From: Porphyrobacter sp. ULC335
GTDB lineage: Bacteria; Pseudomonadota; Alphaproteobacteria; Sphingomonadales; Sphingomonadaceae
Assembly (NCBI RefSeq): GCF_025917005.1
Contig: NZ_CP078091.1
Location: 992,001 to 1,056,000 of the forward strand
DNA: 64,000 bases
Direction: 5' to 3'
The position numbers and the translations under genes were made by a program. This document shows, piece by piece, positions 17,042 to 24,977 of this stretch (within the stretch, counting starts at the first letter, position 1; every line of letters starts with the position of its first letter). Under the pieces are notes generated by a model, which had not been told where the DNA came from, did no database searches, and saw nothing but the letters and a program-made list of their open reading frames with translations.

Positions 17042-17854
17042 ATGAAACCAATTTTCCTCGCCGCCACCGCTTCGACCATTCTGGTCGCCGTGCCTGTCAA
17101 CGCTGAAGACGAGTTTGAAGGCTTCTATGCCGGTGCCTCGATCGGCTATGACTTTCAGGCGAGCGACGGCGATGAATTCATCTCCTTCGACCGCGGATCG
17201 AACGGTAGCTTCGGTGAAACCGTGACCACTGCTGCGGGCGCCAATGCCTTCTCACCGGGGTTCTGCGGCGGTGCCGCGACCTCGCCGCAGAACGCGAATT
17301 GCGAGTCCGACTCCGACGGTGTCTCTTTCAATGGCCACTTCGGCTATGACAGCCAGATGGGGAAGCTCGTCGTGGGTCTGGTGGGCGAGGTCGGCACCGC
17401 CAATGTGCGCGATGCCGTTTCAGCCTTCAGCACGACACCGGCGTTCTACTACATGGAGCGCGAGATCGATTACACTGCCGCGCTGCGCCTGCGGGCCGGG
17501 TACACTCCGGCAACCTCGACCCTAGTCTACCTTACGGGCGGCCTTGCCTATGCAAAGCTCGACCAGGAGTTCGAGACCAGCAACACCGCCAACTCCTTCA
17601 CCGTGATTGCCGACGACAAAGCCTGGGGCTACCAGCTCGGCGCTGGCATCGAGCAGAAGGTCGGCAAGGCGTTCTCGATCGGCATCGAGTATCTTTACAC
17701 CGGCTATAATGACGACGACACGCTGATCCGCGTCGGCCAGGGCACCGCTCCGGCCACCAACCCGTTCGTGCTGGCTGGCGGCGTCGACTTCAAGCGGGCC
17801 AATGACGACTTCAACCTGCAAACCGTCAAGGCAGTGGTGCGTTACCGCTTCTGA
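17042..17854 (+). CDS. Outer-membrane beta-barrel protein
   Basis: 270 aa. ATG 17042 follows AGGAG by 7 nt and begins a signal peptide cut near VNAEDEFEG. The mature protein starts FYAGASIGYDF and alternates aromatic and polar residues in strands, ending with LQTVKAVVRYRF, a C-terminal Phe barrel signal. A short loop has two cysteines (GFCGGAATSPQNANCES) that could form a surface disulfide. The repeated strands (LRLRAGYTPA, LVYLTGGLAYAKL, GYQLGAGIEQKV, IGIEYLYTGY) match the eight-stranded OmpA/porin-like family. It sits downstream of the ECF sigma pair; a 180-bp gap suggests its own promoter. Confidence 0.88.
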   Translation: MKPIFLAATASTILVAVPVNAEDEFEGFYAGASIGYDFQASDGDEFISFDRGSNGSFGETVTTAAGANAFSPGFCGGAATSPQNANCESDSDGVSFNGHFGYDSQMGKLVVGLVGEVGTANVRDAVSAFSTTPAFYYMEREIDYTAALRLRAGYTPATSTLVYLTGGLAYAKLDQEFETSNTANSFTVIADDKAWGYQLGAGIEQKVGKAFSIGIEYLYTGYNDDDTLIRVGQGTAPATNPFVLAGGVDFKRANDDFNLQTVKAVVRYRF

Positions 17855-17864
17855 TAATCATCCT

Positions 17865-17895
17865 GCACGGGGGCATCTGCAACCTGCTCCCGTGC
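17865..17895 (+). terminator. Hairpin after the barrel gene
   Basis: GCACGGG (17865-17871) pairs with CCCGTGC (17889-17895) around a 17-nt loop, 10 bp after the stop codon. No strong T-run follows, so this is a possible terminator or mRNA-stabilising end. Confidence 0.4.
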
Positions 17896-17982
17896 CCGTA
17901 TGCTTGGCACTCAAACCGGAACACGATCACTTACGTGGTAAGTGGTCCGAAAGTGCGCAGAGGGTAGTTAACGCCGAAGCGG

Positions 17983-18120
17983 TTATGTCCGAAACGGGGT
18001 CGGTTGCTGCGTGGCAGGAAATATCCAGAAGCAAGGCGCAGCCGCCATGCCGCTTTTGGGATCGCGCACCAGCCCGGCGCATGGCCGATCGTGGGTGGGG
18101 AGCGGAAGGGCGGCTTAAGG
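17983..18120 (+). repeat. Dispersed intergenic repeat, copy A
   Basis: Contains ATGTCCGAAACGGGGTCGG, GCAGCCGCCATGCCGCTTTT, GGGATCGCG and GCATGGCCGATCGTGGGTGG.GAGCGGAAGGGCGG. It is the last chromosomal-type feature before the mobile backbone, whose first gene ends at 18244. Confidence 0.75.
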
Positions 18121-18243
18121 TCCCGGTCCGCCTTCTGTTGAAAGTCCGCCGTTACAAGCGTTGCCAGCGCTGATCGCGGAGAAGCTTCTACCAAGGCTGC
18201 GCACCGCGCGGCTGCACCCGTCCATTGTCATGAAAGGTCGAAG

Positions 18244-18699
18244 TCAGTCGGTTTCGGGAGTATCTCTGTCCGGACCTGTCCCGGCTGGCGCGTCGCCGCG
18301 CACAAGCTCGTCATGGAGGAGTCGTCCGCTTTCCATGCGCCGCGCCAGCGCCTCGACAAAGAAGGCGAAGCGCTTCTCAACCTCGGCGCGCGCTCCTGCC
18401 GTCTCGGTACCCGACGACGCAGCGGTCACCGAGAGCCAACGCCGCAGGTACAGAGCAAAGGCCTCGTTGCCGACGTCCACATGATAGCCCAAGCGGTCGA
18501 GCTGGCGCGAAATCCGGTCGAGCCTCCGGCTGAAGGCCGCCTCGAGCCGCTCCGAACTATCGGGCGAGAGGAACGAAGCCAGTGCGGCCTCGACCACCGC
18601 GGCCTGCGAGACGCGCTTGCGAGCCGCATAGTCGGCGAGCTGGCGCGAGAGCTGCGGGGGCAGCCTGAAGGTATGCTTTACCCGGTTGCCCGCGGTCAC
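18244..18699 (-). CDS. CopG-type ribbon-helix-helix protein of the transfer region
   Basis: 151 aa. The N-terminus VKHTFRLPPQLSRQLADYAARKRVSQAAVVEAALASFL is a classic ribbon-helix-helix DNA-binding module (strand, two helices). The rest is a coiled region (LEAAFSRRLDRISRQLDRLGYHVDV) that could mediate assembly with the coupling protein or relaxosome. It starts inside the traG stop (4-bp ATGA overlap), so the two are translated together. In related elements this gene sits between traG and trbB; here no trb gene follows. Confidence 0.82.
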   Translation of the reverse strand: MTAGNRVKHTFRLPPQLSRQLADYAARKRVSQAAVVEAALASFLSPDSSERLEAAFSRRLDRISRQLDRLGYHVDVGNEAFALYLRRWLSVTAASSGTETAGARAEVEKRFAFFVEALARRMESGRLLHDELVRGDAPAGTGPDRDTPETD

Positions 18700-20684
18700 A
18701 GGTCGATCCCGTCGTCCGGATCAAGCGAGGCCCTGCGGGCATTGTCCTGGATCTGACCGGCCATGAGTCGGTTGCGGGCTGCCGTATGCTCCGCATCGCT
18801 GCCGCACTCGTCAAACGCGAACTCATTGCGGACCGGCTGCGGCACGGGGGCAATATCCTCGTGTTCCGTGATTTCGGGCTCGCGGCGGATGCCGCCCTCG
18901 TTGGCGTCACCGTCTCCCATCACCAAGGCTTCGCCGGCACTGAGTGTCGGGGACAGGGCAAGGCAGTCCTGCCAGTCGCTCGGTTGCGGCGTGTCCTTGG
19001 TTGCCCCTGGTTCTGGCGGCGCAAGCACCCGTCCGGCGAGGCGCGGATCGGCGTAGTAACGCACCTTCTTCGCCCGCACCGGGTGCGCGCCTGCCAGCAT
19101 GACAATCTCGTCGGTGTCGGGCAGTTGCATGATCTCGCCCTGGGTGAGCAGGGCGCGCGCGGTCTCGGTGCGCGAGACCATCAGGTGCCCGAGCCAGGGA
19201 GAGAGCCGGTGCCCGGCATAGTTCTTCATCGCGCGCAGTTCGGTCGCCGTACCGAGGGAATCCGAGATCCGCTTGGCGGTGCGCTCGTCATTGGTCGCGA
19301 AGCACACGCGGACATGGCAATTGTCGAGGATCGCGTTGTTTGACCCATAGGCCTTCTCGATCTGGTTCAGCGACTGGGCGATCAGGAAAGCCTTGATCCC
19401 GTACCCGGCCATGAAGGCGAGCGCGCTCTCGAAGAAATCAAGGCGCCCCAGCGCCGGGAACTCGTCGAGCATCAGCAGCAGCCGCTGGCGGTCGGAGCCG
19501 GCGGAAAGGTCCTCGGTCAGGCGCCGCCCCAGCTGGTTGAGGATCAGCCGGATCAGCGGCTTGGTGCGGCTGATGTCGGACGGCGGCACCACGAGATAGA
19601 GCGTGACGGGATGCTGCGGATCGACAAGGTCGGCAATGCGCCAGTCGCAGCGGCGCGTCACCGCGGCGATCACCGGATCGCGGTAAAGCCCGAGGAACGA
19701 CATCGCGGTTGAGAGCACGCCCGAGCGCTCGTTCTCCGACTTGTTGAGGAGCTCGCGCGCCGCGCTCGCCACCACCGGATGGACGCCGTCCTCGCCGAGA
19801 TGCGGGGTGCGCATCATCGCATCGAGTGTCGCCTCGATCGTGCGGGCGGGATCGGACAGGAACGCTGCGACCCCGGCCAGGGTCTTGTCGGGCTCGGCAT
19901 AGAGGACATGGAGGATGGCACCGACCAGCAGCGCGTGGCTGGTCTTTTCCCAGTGGTTGCGGCGCTCGAGCGAACCCTCGGGATCGACCAGCACATCGGC
20001 GATGTTCTGGACATCGCGAACCTCGCTGAGGCCACGGCGGACTTCGGCGAGGGGATTGTAGGCAGCCGAAGCCGCATTGGTCGGATCGAAGCGAAGGACG
20101 CGTCCGAAGCGCGCACGGAAGCCGGCGGTCAGGTCCCAGTTCTCGCCCTTGATATCGTGGACGATCGCCGAATGCGGCCAGGTGAGGAGAGTCGGCACGA
20201 CCAGCCCGACCCCCTTGCCACTGCGGGTCGGCGCGAAGCACAGCACGTGTTCGGGACCGTCATGGCGCAGATAGAGATTGGCGAGGCGGCCTATGACGAC
20301 GCCGCGTCCCTCAAGCAGTCCGGCCGCGGCGACCTCGGCGCGGCTCGCCCAGCGCGCCGAGCCATAGGTGGCGCTGTTTCTCGCCTCGCGTGCGCGCCAG
20401 ACCGACATGGCGATCGCGGCGACCACGGACACGAGCCCGCCCGATGCTGCGATGATCCCGCCGGTCTCGAAGATCCGCGGCGCATAGGCCTCGTAGCTGA
20501 ACCACCACCAGAAGATCGACCAGGGCGGATAGACAGGCCGGCCCAGCGCCATGAACCAGGCGCTGCCGAGTTGGGGCTGGTAGGCAAGTGCGGCGGCGGT
20601 CCACTGGGTCGCTGCCCAGACGCCGCCGAGCGCGATAGCGAACACCGCGATTATCTGCCCCCACAGGATTTGGGTCGCCGGCAT
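18696..20684 (-). CDS. traG: Conjugative coupling protein TraG/VirD4
   Basis: 662-aa inner-membrane ATPase that links the relaxosome to a type IV secretion channel. Two N-terminal membrane helices (ILWGQIIAVFAIALGGVWAA; ~80-100) are followed by the Walker A loop APTRSGKGVGLVVPTLL, the VHDIKGENWDLTAG segment and Walker B LLLMLDEFPALGRLDFFESAL. The later IAQSLNQIEKAYG and CHVRVCFATNDERTA motifs are typical. ATG 20684 has AAAGGAG 6 nt upstream. The acidic C-terminus probably contacts the relaxase. Length and motifs are complete, so it should be functional, but its secretion partners are not in the window. Confidence 0.95.
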   Translation of the reverse strand: MPATQILWGQIIAVFAIALGGVWAATQWTAAALAYQPQLGSAWFMALGRPVYPPWSIFWWWFSYEAYAPRIFETGGIIAASGGLVSVVAAIAMSVWRAREARNSATYGSARWASRAEVAAAGLLEGRGVVIGRLANLYLRHDGPEHVLCFAPTRSGKGVGLVVPTLLTWPHSAIVHDIKGENWDLTAGFRARFGRVLRFDPTNAASAAYNPLAEVRRGLSEVRDVQNIADVLVDPEGSLERRNHWEKTSHALLVGAILHVLYAEPDKTLAGVAAFLSDPARTIEATLDAMMRTPHLGEDGVHPVVASAARELLNKSENERSGVLSTAMSFLGLYRDPVIAAVTRRCDWRIADLVDPQHPVTLYLVVPPSDISRTKPLIRLILNQLGRRLTEDLSAGSDRQRLLLMLDEFPALGRLDFFESALAFMAGYGIKAFLIAQSLNQIEKAYGSNNAILDNCHVRVCFATNDERTAKRISDSLGTATELRAMKNYAGHRLSPWLGHLMVSRTETARALLTQGEIMQLPDTDEIVMLAGAHPVRAKKVRYYADPRLAGRVLAPPEPGATKDTPQPSDWQDCLALSPTLSAGEALVMGDGDANEGGIRREPEITEHEDIAPVPQPVRNEFAFDECGSDAEHTAARNRLMAGQIQDNARRASLDPDDGIDL

Positions 20685-20783
20685 GGGCGTCTCCTTTCGC
20701 TTGCCATGGAGGGCTTTGCGGCGGCCTATGACAAGGCCGAACGGGTGAGGTCGCAGGACAGCGAAGCAACGGATAGGAGCGGA

Positions 20784-21485
20784 CTACAGCGTCTCGGTGA
20801 CAAAGGCCGGGCCGCCGGACCAGATCAGGCGGTACATCGCGCCCGGGACGACCGACTGGACGACATTGGGCCACAGCGCCGCAATGCAGGTGCCGCCATC
20901 ATGGCGGACGGACGGGTAGATGATGCCGTTGTGTCCCTCGGCGCGGGCGCGCGCGGCGAGCGCGTTTCCGGCCGGATAGCCTGCCGCCGGGTCAGGCGCG
21001 AGCGCGGGATGGCCCGGGTCCGTGCGCAGGTCAACGAAGACCCCCGACATGCTCGCGATCATCTCGCCATATTCGACGATGGCGTCGAAGTCGCCGGCAT
21101 CGGCAAGCGCGCGGGTGAGGTGGAAACCAACCTCGGCAAGGCAGGTGGCGACATCGAGCGCTGCGTACCAAGCGCCGCGTTCTGCCGGATTGAAGCGGGA
21201 GGGCTGGCGCGGCTTGGCATAGGCAAAGCTGGCGTTGATGAACCGGGCATGCGGGACCCCGTGCACCAGCTCGTCAGCGGCCAGCCCAGCTAGACCCCGC
21301 TCTTCGGCGATCAGCCGGCTGCTCGTCGCTCCCTCGATCTCGGCGAGCAGCGCTTCTTCGTCCGCAGTGTCGGCAAGCGGGGCAAGCACGGCCGCGCGCA
21401 GCCTCGCGCTCGAGACGAGACGGACGGTGCGTTCGAAAGCTTCTCGGGCAAGCGGGAAATCTCCCGCCGGATCAGAGCCCGCCAC
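20784..21485 (-). CDS. RES-domain toxin
   Basis: 233 aa. The RES domain is named for its conserved Arg, Glu and Ser; here RFNPAERGAWYAALDVATCLAEVGFH supplies the Arg and Glu, and the YPSVRHDGGTCIAAL segment the Ser. RES toxins (family of MbcT/Res) act as ADP-ribosyl transferases or phosphorylases that consume NAD+ or modify a host enzyme. The start (GTG 21485) lies inside the end of the antitoxin gene, so the pair is coupled. It lies between traG and the relaxase, a likely stability module for the element. Confidence 0.87.
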   Translation of the reverse strand: MAGSDPAGDFPLAREAFERTVRLVSSARLRAAVLAPLADTADEEALLAEIEGATSSRLIAEERGLAGLAADELVHGVPHARFINASFAYAKPRQPSRFNPAERGAWYAALDVATCLAEVGFHLTRALADAGDFDAIVEYGEMIASMSGVFVDLRTDPGHPALAPDPAAGYPAGNALAARARAEGHNGIIYPSVRHDGGTCIAALWPNVVQSVVPGAMYRLIWSGGPAFVTETL

Positions 21486-21903
21486 GCAGCGCGTCGATAT
21501 ACTGCCGGGTTTCGAGCATGCGCGGGATACCGCCTTCGATCATGGCCCGGATGGGGGTGCGCTTGCCAAATACCGGCGCGCGGTTCTCCAGCTGCGGCCA
21601 GCGATCGGCGAGATCATTGGCGAAGAGCAGGTGGAGCCCCTTGAAGATCCCGATCAGCGCCGATGCCCGGGTGAGCTGGTCCTGGCTGAGCACGCCTTCC
21701 CAGCGTCCCGCCTTCATCCGGTCCCAGGTGCTGTCGGACACGCCGAGCAGCGCGGCCCCCTCGGCATTGCTGGTGGTCCAGGCCTCGGTCAGGCGGAGCA
21801 CCGCCTTGACCGCCGCGCCGGTGAGGCGACGCCGGTCCACGTCCCCGGCGAAAGTCTGGAGCCCCTGCGGGGCCTCTGCATAGTGGACAGCGGCAAGTGC
21901 CAA
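21472..21903 (-). CDS. Xre/MbcA/ParS-type antitoxin of the RES pair
   Basis: 143 aa, DUF2384 type. The central helix-turn-helix-like part is TTSNAEGAALLGVSDSTWDRMKAGRWEGVLSQDQLTRAS, followed by the toxin-blocking C-terminus with FGKRTPIRAMIEGGIPRMLETRQYIDALRGG. I choose TTG 21903 because AGGAG lies just upstream and a full promoter (21923-21951) ends before it. An ATG at 21978 that overlaps the relaxase stop would add 25 residues but would place that promoter inside the gene. Confidence 0.85.
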   Translation of the reverse strand: MALAAVHYAEAPQGLQTFAGDVDRRRLTGAAVKAVLRLTEAWTTSNAEGAALLGVSDSTWDRMKAGRWEGVLSQDQLTRASALIGIFKGLHLLFANDLADRWPQLENRAPVFGKRTPIRAMIEGGIPRMLETRQYIDALRGGL

Positions 21904-21922
21904 ATCGCATCTCCTGACGCGC

Positions 21923-21951
21923 ACATAAGCATCACATGACGAAAATGTCAA
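21923..21951 (-). promoter_or_regulatory. Sigma-70-type promoter of the antitoxin-toxin pair
   Basis: Reading on the minus strand, TTGACA (21946-21951), exactly 17 bp, then TTATGT (21923-21928). A small dyad TGAC-6-GTCA (21937-21950) overlaps the -35 box and could bind the antitoxin for autoregulation. It lies between the relaxase stop and the TTG start. Confidence 0.7.
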
Positions 21952-21974
21952 GACGTTGCCAACCCGTGATCGGC

Positions 21975-23732
21975 TCATAGCGCGGGTCCGCGCTTGCGAC
22001 CGAAGCTCCAGTCGATGCCGCCGCGTGCGTTGATCCGGCCACTGACCGCCTCGCCCAGATGGTGGTCGAGGTCCTGGCGCCATGGCACCAGCTGGAAGCC
22101 GCGCCCCTCCTCGATCACCGCGAACCGACCCGAGGCGAGCGCGACGCGCTCGCGATAGATGCCCGCGACGGTCCCGCCTTCTGCTGCCGGTCGGGCCTCG
22201 GTTCCGAGCCGTCCGGCGATCGCCTGTGTGGCCTGCGCGATCTCGTCGGCGCGCAGGCGCTCGAGCAGATTGCGGCCGAACACCACCCTTTGGCCCTGCC
22301 GGGTGGCCAGGCCCTGCTCCACCAGCCATTCGGTGCGTCCGCGCATCGCGCCTTCAATTTCTGCGCCAAAGCCGACACTCTGCACCGCGTGCGAGGAAGA
22401 CAGCATCCGGCGGTCCAGCCAGGTTGCCCCGCGGGCCCCGATCTGCTGCTCGAGCGGAAGGTCGGAGCGGACCAGCAGACCCGCCTGGGCGCGTCCGTTC
22501 CGGTCGGTCCAGCGGCTGAGCGCGACAATCGCGCCGGGCGCCGCATCGCCGGTGCGTTCGATGTCGGGGAAGCGCAGATAATGCGCGCGTCCATCCGTCG
22601 CATCAAGGATGGCATAGGCCTCGCCGGTGAGCTCGTCGTGAAGACCGCGGGCGATGAGCCGGCCCTCGATGGCGGTATCCGCAAGCGCCCCGGCTTGCAG
22701 CGGGTCCATTACCAGACGCTCGGGAGCGAGGACGCGATCCTGCCCCGCCATGGCACGGTCGATGGTCTTGATGATGTCACCGCGCTCGCCGAGTTCGCGC
22801 AAGGTCGGCTCGAGGCGCGGCAAGAGGCGCCACATCGCCGGACCGGCCCGTTCGGCGAGCCCCATCCGTTCGAGCATTTCAGCGCGGGCGATGAGGAAGC
22901 GCCGTTCGCGCGCATTCCCTGCTGCTGTATCGGGCCGCAGATCCAGCAGGCCTTCGGGCCCGCCAGCGCGCTGCAGCTGCCGGTCCAGCCCGGTCCACCG
23001 TTCAGCGCCGATCTCGCGGCGCAATGCGGCAGCGATGTCGCGCTCGCTGCGCGGCCCGAGCTCAAGCGTGACGCGCTCCTGCGCGCGGTCCCGCAGACCC
23101 TGGGTGATGTAGCCGCGATCGATTACCAGGTCGCTTCCGTCATCGGCAACGCCGCGCACGAGGATGTGGACATGGGGATTGGCCGTGTTCCAGTGATCGA
23201 TCGCGACCCAGTCGAGGGTGGTGCCGCAGTCGCGCGCCATGTCGTCCATCAGCTCGCGGGTTAAGGTCCTGATATCGGAGAGCTCCGCGGCGTCCTCGGG
23301 CGAGACCATGAAGCGGAAATGGTGCCGGTCACTCTCGCAGCGCGCTGCGAAGCGCTCGGTGTCGGCGCGCTCGCCGCGCGCATCGAACATCGTGCCATCG
23401 CTGCCGTCGCGGGTCACGCCGTCGCGTTCGAGATAGGCGATGTGCCGCGCCAGCGGGGCCGAGCGAAAGCGGGTGCCGCGATGGCGGACGATGCGGGCCT
23501 TGACGATCACCCGGCGGCTGAAGCGCGCTTGCCCCCGGCTCAGTGCCGCGCGCCCGCCGCGGCCCAGAGGGCTGGTCCCGCGCCGCGCACCGGGCAGGCC
23601 GGCAGTTCGCAGACGACCGCCGCGCCGGGCAATCTGCTGGACGCGTCCGACGAGGCTTGTGGCCTTGTTGTAGCCTTGACCGCCCCGATCGCCGACGCGT
23701 CCGGGTCGAATCGTGAATTCGTCGTCGGCCAC
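21975..23732 (-). CDS. DUF3363 relaxase (VirD2/TraI-like)
   Basis: 585-aa relaxase that would nick oriT and lead the strand. The N-terminus is Arg/Gly-rich (a DNA-binding tail with SRRVIVKARIVRHRG). Then come the catalytic region RSAPLARHIAYLERDGVTRDG, with the likely nicking tyrosine in HIAYLERD, and the HUH motif NPHVHILVRG near residue 190. The C-terminal half is the DUF3363 part (from about residue 290), with WLDRRMLSSS and LLERLRADEIA. The start is GTG 23732. A nested hairpin and nic-like sequence lie directly upstream, as expected for oriT. The stop overlaps a possible antitoxin start. Confidence 0.9.
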   Translation of the reverse strand: MADDEFTIRPGRVGDRGGQGYNKATSLVGRVQQIARRGGRLRTAGLPGARRGTSPLGRGGRAALSRGQARFSRRVIVKARIVRHRGTRFRSAPLARHIAYLERDGVTRDGSDGTMFDARGERADTERFAARCESDRHHFRFMVSPEDAAELSDIRTLTRELMDDMARDCGTTLDWVAIDHWNTANPHVHILVRGVADDGSDLVIDRGYITQGLRDRAQERVTLELGPRSERDIAAALRREIGAERWTGLDRQLQRAGGPEGLLDLRPDTAAGNARERRFLIARAEMLERMGLAERAGPAMWRLLPRLEPTLRELGERGDIIKTIDRAMAGQDRVLAPERLVMDPLQAGALADTAIEGRLIARGLHDELTGEAYAILDATDGRAHYLRFPDIERTGDAAPGAIVALSRWTDRNGRAQAGLLVRSDLPLEQQIGARGATWLDRRMLSSSHAVQSVGFGAEIEGAMRGRTEWLVEQGLATRQGQRVVFGRNLLERLRADEIAQATQAIAGRLGTEARPAAEGGTVAGIYRERVALASGRFAVIEEGRGFQLVPWRQDLDHHLGEAVSGRINARGGIDWSFGRKRGPAL

Positions 23733-23746
23733 GGGTCAGCAGCGCT

Positions 23747-23803
23747 GCCGCCAGCGCATATTCCGCTGAATTTTCTGTGCATTTTCACAGAAGCGCTGGC
23801 GGC
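23747..23803. other. Nested inverted repeat upstream of the relaxase, candidate oriT
   Basis: Outer arms GCCGCCAGCGC (23747-23757) and GCGCTGGCGGC (23793-23803) are a perfect 11-bp pair. Inside lie TTCTGTG (23773-23779) and CACAGAA (23786-23792). The inner right arm abuts the outer right arm, leaving a 15-nt bulge on the left only. It is 15 bp from the relaxase start, in the only sizeable gap of the transfer operon. It could also act as a terminator or operator. Confidence 0.5.
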
Positions 23804-23873
23804 GGGTTGCCGGAGACGGCGCAATTTTGTCAACAAATCCAGCCACCTGCACCCCGCGCGGCGGCGGTGCTTT

Positions 23874-23882
23874 TATCTTGCC
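23874..23882 (+). other. Nic-like site TATCTTGCC
   Basis: Differs by one base from the IncP/VirD2-class core TATCCTG-C. It lies 71 bp from the nested hairpin, between the transglycosylase stop and relaxase start. A match of this length can be chance. Confidence 0.35.
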
Positions 23883-23971
23883 ATCCCCCTCTCGTTGCTT
23901 GCTCACCCGTTTCCAGCCTCCCGGTGCTTTGCCCAAAGGGCAGGGGGAAAGGGCATGCATCGGCCAAGGCG

Positions 23972-24640
23972 TCACTCGTCCCTCCTGGCGGTCACGGGGG
24001 CGAACAGATCATGGCGGGGCAGGGCAGGCCGGGCAAAGGGGTTCGCCGGAGCCGCGGCGTCGCCATCGCTGTCACCCTGCCGCTCGTGTCCCGCGCGCGG
24101 CGGCGCGCTGTTGGCGGGCTGCATTGCTGCTGCAACCGGGACGCTGTCCCGCTGCAGCAGCGCGGCAAGCGAAGCGACATAACGGCGGGTTTCGAGCGGA
24201 AGGGGACGCCCTTTGTCGCGCCATTCCTCGTAGCGTCCGGGCCCCGCGTTATAGGCAGCGAGGAAGCCCGCCGCGCCATAGCGGTCGTACATTTCGCGCA
24301 GGTAGGATGTGCCCGCCATGATGTTGTCGCGCGGATCGAAGGGGTCGCGGCCGAGCGCGAAGCGCGCGCGCTGCCGGGCCCAGGTCCCGGGCATCAGCTG
24401 CATCAGACCCATGGCGCCCGCGGACGAGACCGCGCGCGTGCGGCCTGCGCTTTCGACACGGATGACCGCATAGATCCAGGCTTCCGGAAGGGCAAAGCGC
24501 TGCGCAGCTTCGCGCACGTGCGCGGCGATGGCGATGCGCGCAGATGCCCGAACTTCGCCGACCAGCTGCGCGCGGGCCGTGCCGGACCATCCAACGGCCA
24601 GAGCGCAGCCGCGCGCGATCGCGAGGCGAAGCGAGGGCAC
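23972..24640 (-). CDS. Lytic transglycosylase (SLT family) of the transfer region
   Basis: 222 aa. The catalytic Glu is in AVIRVESAGRTRAVSSAGAMGLMQLMPGTW, followed by RDNIMAGTSYLREMYDRYG and the AAYNAGPGRYEEW motif, all standard for soluble lytic transglycosylases that open peptidoglycan for transfer. A short hydrophobic N-terminus (AIARGCALAVGWSGTARAQ) looks like a signal peptide ending AxA. I prefer GTG 24640, preceded by AAAGGA, over GTG 24670, which would overlap the upstream gene by 26 bp. The C-terminal ~45 residues are Pro/Ala-rich and probably disordered. Confidence 0.9.
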   Translation of the reverse strand: MPSLRLAIARGCALAVGWSGTARAQLVGEVRASARIAIAAHVREAAQRFALPEAWIYAVIRVESAGRTRAVSSAGAMGLMQLMPGTWARQRARFALGRDPFDPRDNIMAGTSYLREMYDRYGAAGFLAAYNAGPGRYEEWRDKGRPLPLETRRYVASLAALLQRDSVPVAAAMQPANSAPPRAGHERQGDSDGDAAAPANPFARPALPRHDLFAPVTARRDE

Positions 24641-24644
24641 GGCG

Positions 24645-24977
24645 TCAGTCCTTTGCTTCGCGGCGCGCACTGCGCGACCACATCAGCACATGCGTGCGCT
24701 GGTCGGACTGGAACAGGTTGGCGCGCAGCGGCTGCCCGAGCGCCGGATCGTCGATCAGCACAGCGACATAGGCGCCCGCCTTGTCGCCCGTGCGTTTCCA
24801 GCCTGCCCCCACTTCGAAGCTGTCCTCGCCTTCGCCGGCCAGAACGCGGTAGTCGGGCGCATTCCCGGCATCGCCCGCTTCAGCCGTAACAAGGGTCAGG
24901 GCGCGGTCGATGGTCAATGTCTGCAAACGCCCCGCAAAGCCGTCGCGGGTGGCGGTGAAGGTGCCGATACAGGTCAT
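24645..24977 (-). CDS. DUF736 family protein (first paralogue)
   Basis: 110-aa small beta-rich protein: opening MTCIGTFTATRDGFAGRLQTL and ending with ANLFQSDQRTHVLMWSRS. DUF736 proteins are common on alphaproteobacterial plasmids and ICEs; their role is unknown. The gene overlaps the end of traF by 4 bp (ATGA). A second, diverged DUF736 gene is at 27617. The pair here diverges mostly in the middle, while the start and the ANLF...W end are kept. Confidence 0.88.
   Translation of the reverse strand: MTCIGTFTATRDGFAGRLQTLTIDRALTLVTAEAGDAGNAPDYRVLAGEGEDSFEVGAGWKRTGDKAGAYVAVLIDDPALGQPLRANLFQSDQRTHVLMWSRSARREAKD

Noticed and set aside
19779..21293. 504-aa + strand frame across traG and the RES gene
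   Set aside because: Antisense to two recognised genes; no family features.
22059..23264. 401-aa + strand frame across the relaxase gene
   Set aside because: Antisense shadow in GC-rich DNA with no domain; the relaxase has all expected motifs.
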